DNA of 18,277 nucleotides from an uncultured Alphaproteobacteria bacterium (GTDB lineage Bacteria > Pseudomonadota > Alphaproteobacteria > Micavibrionales > Micavibrionaceae), in the NCBI GenBank assembly GCA_946481105.1, contig CAMLMM010000037.1:1-18277 (forward strand). Direction: 5' to 3'. The notes beneath the pieces were generated by a model. The model was not told the DNA's origin, made no database searches, and saw only the letters and a list, made by a program, of their open reading frames with translations. Below are positions 16,818 to 18,277 of the stretch, piece after piece (the stretch's first letter is position 1; each line of letters starts with the position of its first letter). A program made the position numbers and the translations under genes.

Positions 16818-17780
16818 ATGATTTCAAGTCAAACCAGCGCAGCAAAAGGCACCTTGGCCGGTCTCATCGACCGGGCCGGGGAAAAAATTGCCGGGGCCAT
16901 CAAAGTGGCCAGCGAAAAAACTGGTGTCGATTTTTCCTATATGATGCAACAGGCGCAGGTCGAAAGCAGCTTCAAGGCCAACGCCAAAGCGTCGACCAGT
17001 TCTGCTACCGGCCTTTATCAGTTTATCGACAGCACCTGGCTGCAGATGGTCAATAAATACGGCGACAAGCACGGGCTGGGTGATCTGGCCGCGCAGATAA
17101 GCGACAGCGGCAAAGTCGCCAGCAAAGCCGTCAAAAAAGAAATTCTTGCGCTGCGTAACGACCCGCAGATTTGTTCGATCATGGCGGGCGAACTCGCCGC
17201 TGAAAATAAATCCTATCTCCAAAGCTGTACCAAAGCTGATATCGGCTCCACCGAACTCTATCTTGCGCATTTCATGGGCCCGGGCAGCGCGTCGAAATTT
17301 ATCAACGCGATGGATAAATCACCGACAGCCAAAGCGGCGGATTTATTCCCAACCGCCGCCGATGCGAATAAAAATATATTCTACGCCGCGAACGGCAAGC
17401 CGCGTTCGCTGTCCGAGGTCTACAGCCTCTTCGATAAGAAATTCCAGATTGAACAGGGGCAAACGACCAGCTGCGACGCCACGGCGGCTACGGCCTCCCT
17501 GATGGCTTCTTCCCTGAACTCTACTTCCACCAATTCGACGACCAACCAGCTAGCAAAGGCCGAAGCATCCATGCCCACCATGAAAGTCACCCCCGCGATG
17601 AAAAAATCCCTTGCCCGCCCTGCGGCACTGGATAAAACCACCCAGCAAAACACGGCGTATAACGCGCATAACAGCTATGGTGGCATTCCGGGATTGAAAT
17701 CACTGGCAATCCTCCCGGTGGATGTGCTCGCACTCATGAAGATGGACGACCACAGCGAGAATGACCGCTATAACGGCTAG
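16818..17780 (+). CDS. Lytic transglycosylase-domain protein, sigma-54 controlled
   Basis: This 320-residue protein has an N-terminal SLT-type transglycosylase domain. The catalytic Glu49 is in QQAQVESSFKANAKASTSSATGLYQFIDSTW (residues 44-74), followed by ELYLAHFMGPGSASKFI. Such enzymes cleave the MurNAc-GlcNAc bond of peptidoglycan to form 1,6-anhydro products. The C-terminal ~100 residues are Ser/Thr/Asn- and Ala-rich and probably disordered. No Sec signal peptide is visible with the start at 16818; the 15-codon upstream extension is polar and does not supply one. A sigma-54 promoter lies directly upstream. In Alphaproteobacteria sigma-54 often drives flagellar genes, so a flagellum- or appendage-linked wall enzyme exported by a dedicated apparatus is a reasonable inference. 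No flagellar gene is in the window to confirm it. The ribosome site is weak (GGTGG). Confidence 0.85.
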   Translation: MISSQTSAAKGTLAGLIDRAGEKIAGAIKVASEKTGVDFSYMMQQAQVESSFKANAKASTSSATGLYQFIDSTWLQMVNKYGDKHGLGDLAAQISDSGKVASKAVKKEILALRNDPQICSIMAGELAAENKSYLQSCTKADIGSTELYLAHFMGPGSASKFINAMDKSPTAKAADLFPTAADANKNIFYAANGKPRSLSEVYSLFDKKFQIEQGQTTSCDATAATASLMASSLNSTSTNSTTNQLAKAEASMPTMKVTPAMKKSLARPAALDKTTQQNTAYNAHNSYGGIPGLKSLAILPVDVLALMKMDDHSENDRYNG

Positions 17781-17787
17781 ATTTCTC

Positions 17788-17816
17788 TTGACATACTAAG
17801 AATAATTTCCTATAAA
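17788..17816 (+). promoter_or_regulatory. Near-consensus sigma-70 promoter
   Basis: TTGACA (17788-17793) is followed after exactly 17 bases by TATAAA (17811-17816). The -35 is perfect and the -10 matches five of six bases. It begins eight bases after the transglycosylase stop codon and points into DNA without a reading frame of note. It is the best sigma-70 match I noticed in the window. Confidence 0.65.
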
Positions 17817-17822
17817 TAATGA

Positions 17823-17907
17823 ATGAGCATTCAGCCGCTATCACCCCGCGCTCCCCGGCGCGGCATAGTCATATGCCCAATAAAATAAAAACCGTAGAAA
17901 CTTTTTT
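17823..17907 (+). ncRNA. Possible short untranslated RNA from the 17788 promoter
   Basis: The expected start is near 17823. Downstream lie the hairpins CCGCGC-TCCCCG-GCGCGG (17846-17863) and GGCATA-GTCA-TATGCC (17862-17877), which share two bases and so are mutually exclusive in full. An A-rich stretch and a T6 run (17902-17907) follow. There is no GC-rich stem directly before the T-run, so the 3' end is uncertain and a longer transcript through the repeat island is possible. The RNA call rests on the promoter and the structures only. Confidence 0.25.
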
Positions 17908-17927
17908 CAAAAATCACGGAACGAACT
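17901..17927. repeat. Direct repeat, copy 1
   Basis: This 27-base stretch ends in CACGGAACGAACT. It matches copy 2 (18206-18232) at 22 of 27 positions, with the last 13 identical. A shorter echo, AAACGAACT, is at 17962-17970. Confidence 0.7.
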
Positions 17928-17929
17928 GA

Positions 17930-17965
17930 GTTTGACTCCTCAAATCGTCGTGAATTTGAGCAAAC
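17930..17965. repeat. Imperfect hairpin element
   Basis: CTCAAAT (17939-17945) pairs with ATTTGAG (17954-17960). The stem continues as GTTTG (17930-17934) against CAAAC (17961-17965), with a four-base ACTC bulge on the left side. It lies directly between copy 1 of the direct repeat and the AAACGAACT echo, so these may be one element. Confidence 0.5.
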
Positions 17966-17990
17966 GAACTAATAGACCCCTCTTAACTTC

Positions 17991-18089
17991 CGTCATTGCG
18001 AGGAGGGACAGCGTTCCGACGCGGCAATCCATTTTTCCTTAGACCAGGCTTCTGGATTGCTTCGTCGCCTATGGCTCCTCGCAATGACG
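17991..18089. repeat. 99-bp inverted-repeat (REP/MITE-like) element
   Basis: The ends are perfect 15-base inverted repeats: CGTCATTGCGAGGAG (17991-18005) and CTCCTCGCAATGACG (18075-18089). An inner pair GCAATCCA (18024-18031) and TGGATTGC (18053-18060) extends the fold into a long hairpin. There is no coding capacity. From memory, elements with CGTCATTGCGAG ends are scattered through many proteobacterial genomes. The mechanism of spread here is unknown and no transposase is nearby. Confidence 0.8.
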
Positions 18090-18143
18090 TTACAGGAAAA
18101 ACTTTGCGTACGTCGTGTGCTTTGCGCATAAAAACACTACGTT

Positions 18144-18198
18144 CCCTCACCCGCCGCATAATATGCGGCTTCCCTCCCCCTCAGGGGGAGGGTTAGGG
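18144..18198. repeat. Short palindromic element with C-run/G-run hairpin
   Basis: The outer arms CCCTCACCC (18144-18152) and GGGTTAGGG (18190-18198) pair with one mismatch. Inside are GCCGCATA-A-TATGCGGC (18153-18169) and CCCTCCCCC-TCA-GGGGGAGGG (18172-18192). The nested hairpins resemble intergenic REP-type repeats. This one lies 54 bases past the 99-bp element. Confidence 0.6.
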
Positions 18199-18205
18199 AG
18201 AGAGT

Positions 18206-18232
18206 GTTTTTCTCAAAACCACGGAACGAACT
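18206..18232. repeat. Direct repeat, copy 2
   Basis: Second copy of the 27-base repeat described at 17901-17927, again ending in CACGGAACGAACT. Together the two copies bracket both palindromic elements, giving a composite block of about 330 bp. Confidence 0.7.
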
Positions 18233-18277
18233 ATTAACTGCGGGTGAGTCCGGCAAGGCTGGTGGCAATCTGGCGGG

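Larger units (their letters stand above)
17781..18277. other. Gene-free, repeat-rich region
   Basis: I see no convincing gene in these ~500 bases. They hold a near-consensus sigma-70 promoter (17788-17816) and several small hairpins (17820-17877). There is also an imperfect hairpin element (17930-17965), a 99-bp inverted-repeat element (17991-18089), a G/C-run palindromic element (18144-18198), and two copies of a direct repeat (17901-17927 and 18206-18232). The last ~44 bases may be the edge of another gene but are too short to call. Confidence 0.7.

Noticed and set aside
17991..18198. A CRISPR array in the repeat-rich end of the window.
   Set aside because: The repeats are inverted palindromes and a two-copy direct repeat about 300 bases apart, not regularly spaced identical units, and no cas gene is present.
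18234..18277. Possible minus-strand C-terminus reading RQIATSLAGLTRS and then stop at 18234-18236.
   Set aside because: Thirteen codons at the window edge are too few. Another frame on the opposite strand is also open, so I cannot support a gene call.

Overview
The window looks like a chromosomal segment of an alphaproteobacterium with roughly balanced base composition. The best lineage markers are a MipZ-type division ATPase, a COG2945-type alpha/beta hydrolase tail and an alphaproteobacterial-style AsmA/DUF3971 protein. A Rhodospirillales- or Micavibrio-like origin is possible, but this is only an impression. Most of the window is ordinary, densely packed housekeeping and envelope DNA. It contains no phage, plasmid, transposase, CRISPR, tRNA or rRNA signature that I could see.

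Layout: (1) 1-186, the tail of an alpha/beta hydrolase, meets a Bcp peroxiredoxin gene (187-654, minus) at a shared hairpin terminator. (2) Divergent from bcp is a 1080-residue AsmA/YhdP-like envelope protein (752-3994). (3) A gene-poor gap (3995-4284) holds a cluster of TTGCA/TGCAA half-sites and a chain of hairpins ending in a clear intrinsic terminator, a good candidate for a small RNA of about 80 nt. (4) Two adjacent patatin-like genes follow (4285-5520 and 5567-6907); the second is a diverged paralogue that still keeps the Ser/Asp dyad. (5) A minus-strand cluster carries a small unknown protein, an AmgK-like (COG3178) sugar kinase homologue and aspartate aminotransferase (9747 down to 6967). 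(6) A DUF502 membrane protein (9886-10527) overlaps tail-to-tail with a minus-strand unit of a two-TM protein and aminopeptidase P (12541 down to 10513). (7) Divergent from that unit come mipZ (12629-13465), galU (13543-14469) and a secreted eight-cysteine protein (14500-15096). (8) An acyl-CoA dehydrogenase lies on the minus strand (15097-16710). (9) A lytic transglycosylase gene (16818-17780) sits behind a textbook sigma-54 promoter. (10) The last ~500 bp has no convincing gene. It contains a near-consensus sigma-70 promoter firing into hairpin-rich DNA and a nested island of palindromic and direct repeats.

Several genes share an envelope theme: AsmA-like lipid/outer-membrane homeostasis, patatin lipid acyl hydrolases, a sugar kinase of the peptidoglycan-recycling family, GalU for UDP-glucose, MipZ for division-site placement, and a peptidoglycan lytic enzyme. 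Only short runs look like true operons. The parts most worth a second look are the sigma-54-driven, signal-peptide-less transglycosylase, the candidate small RNA at ~4145-4225, the promoter at 17788 with nothing to translate after it, the tandem patatins, and the repeat island at the 3' end.
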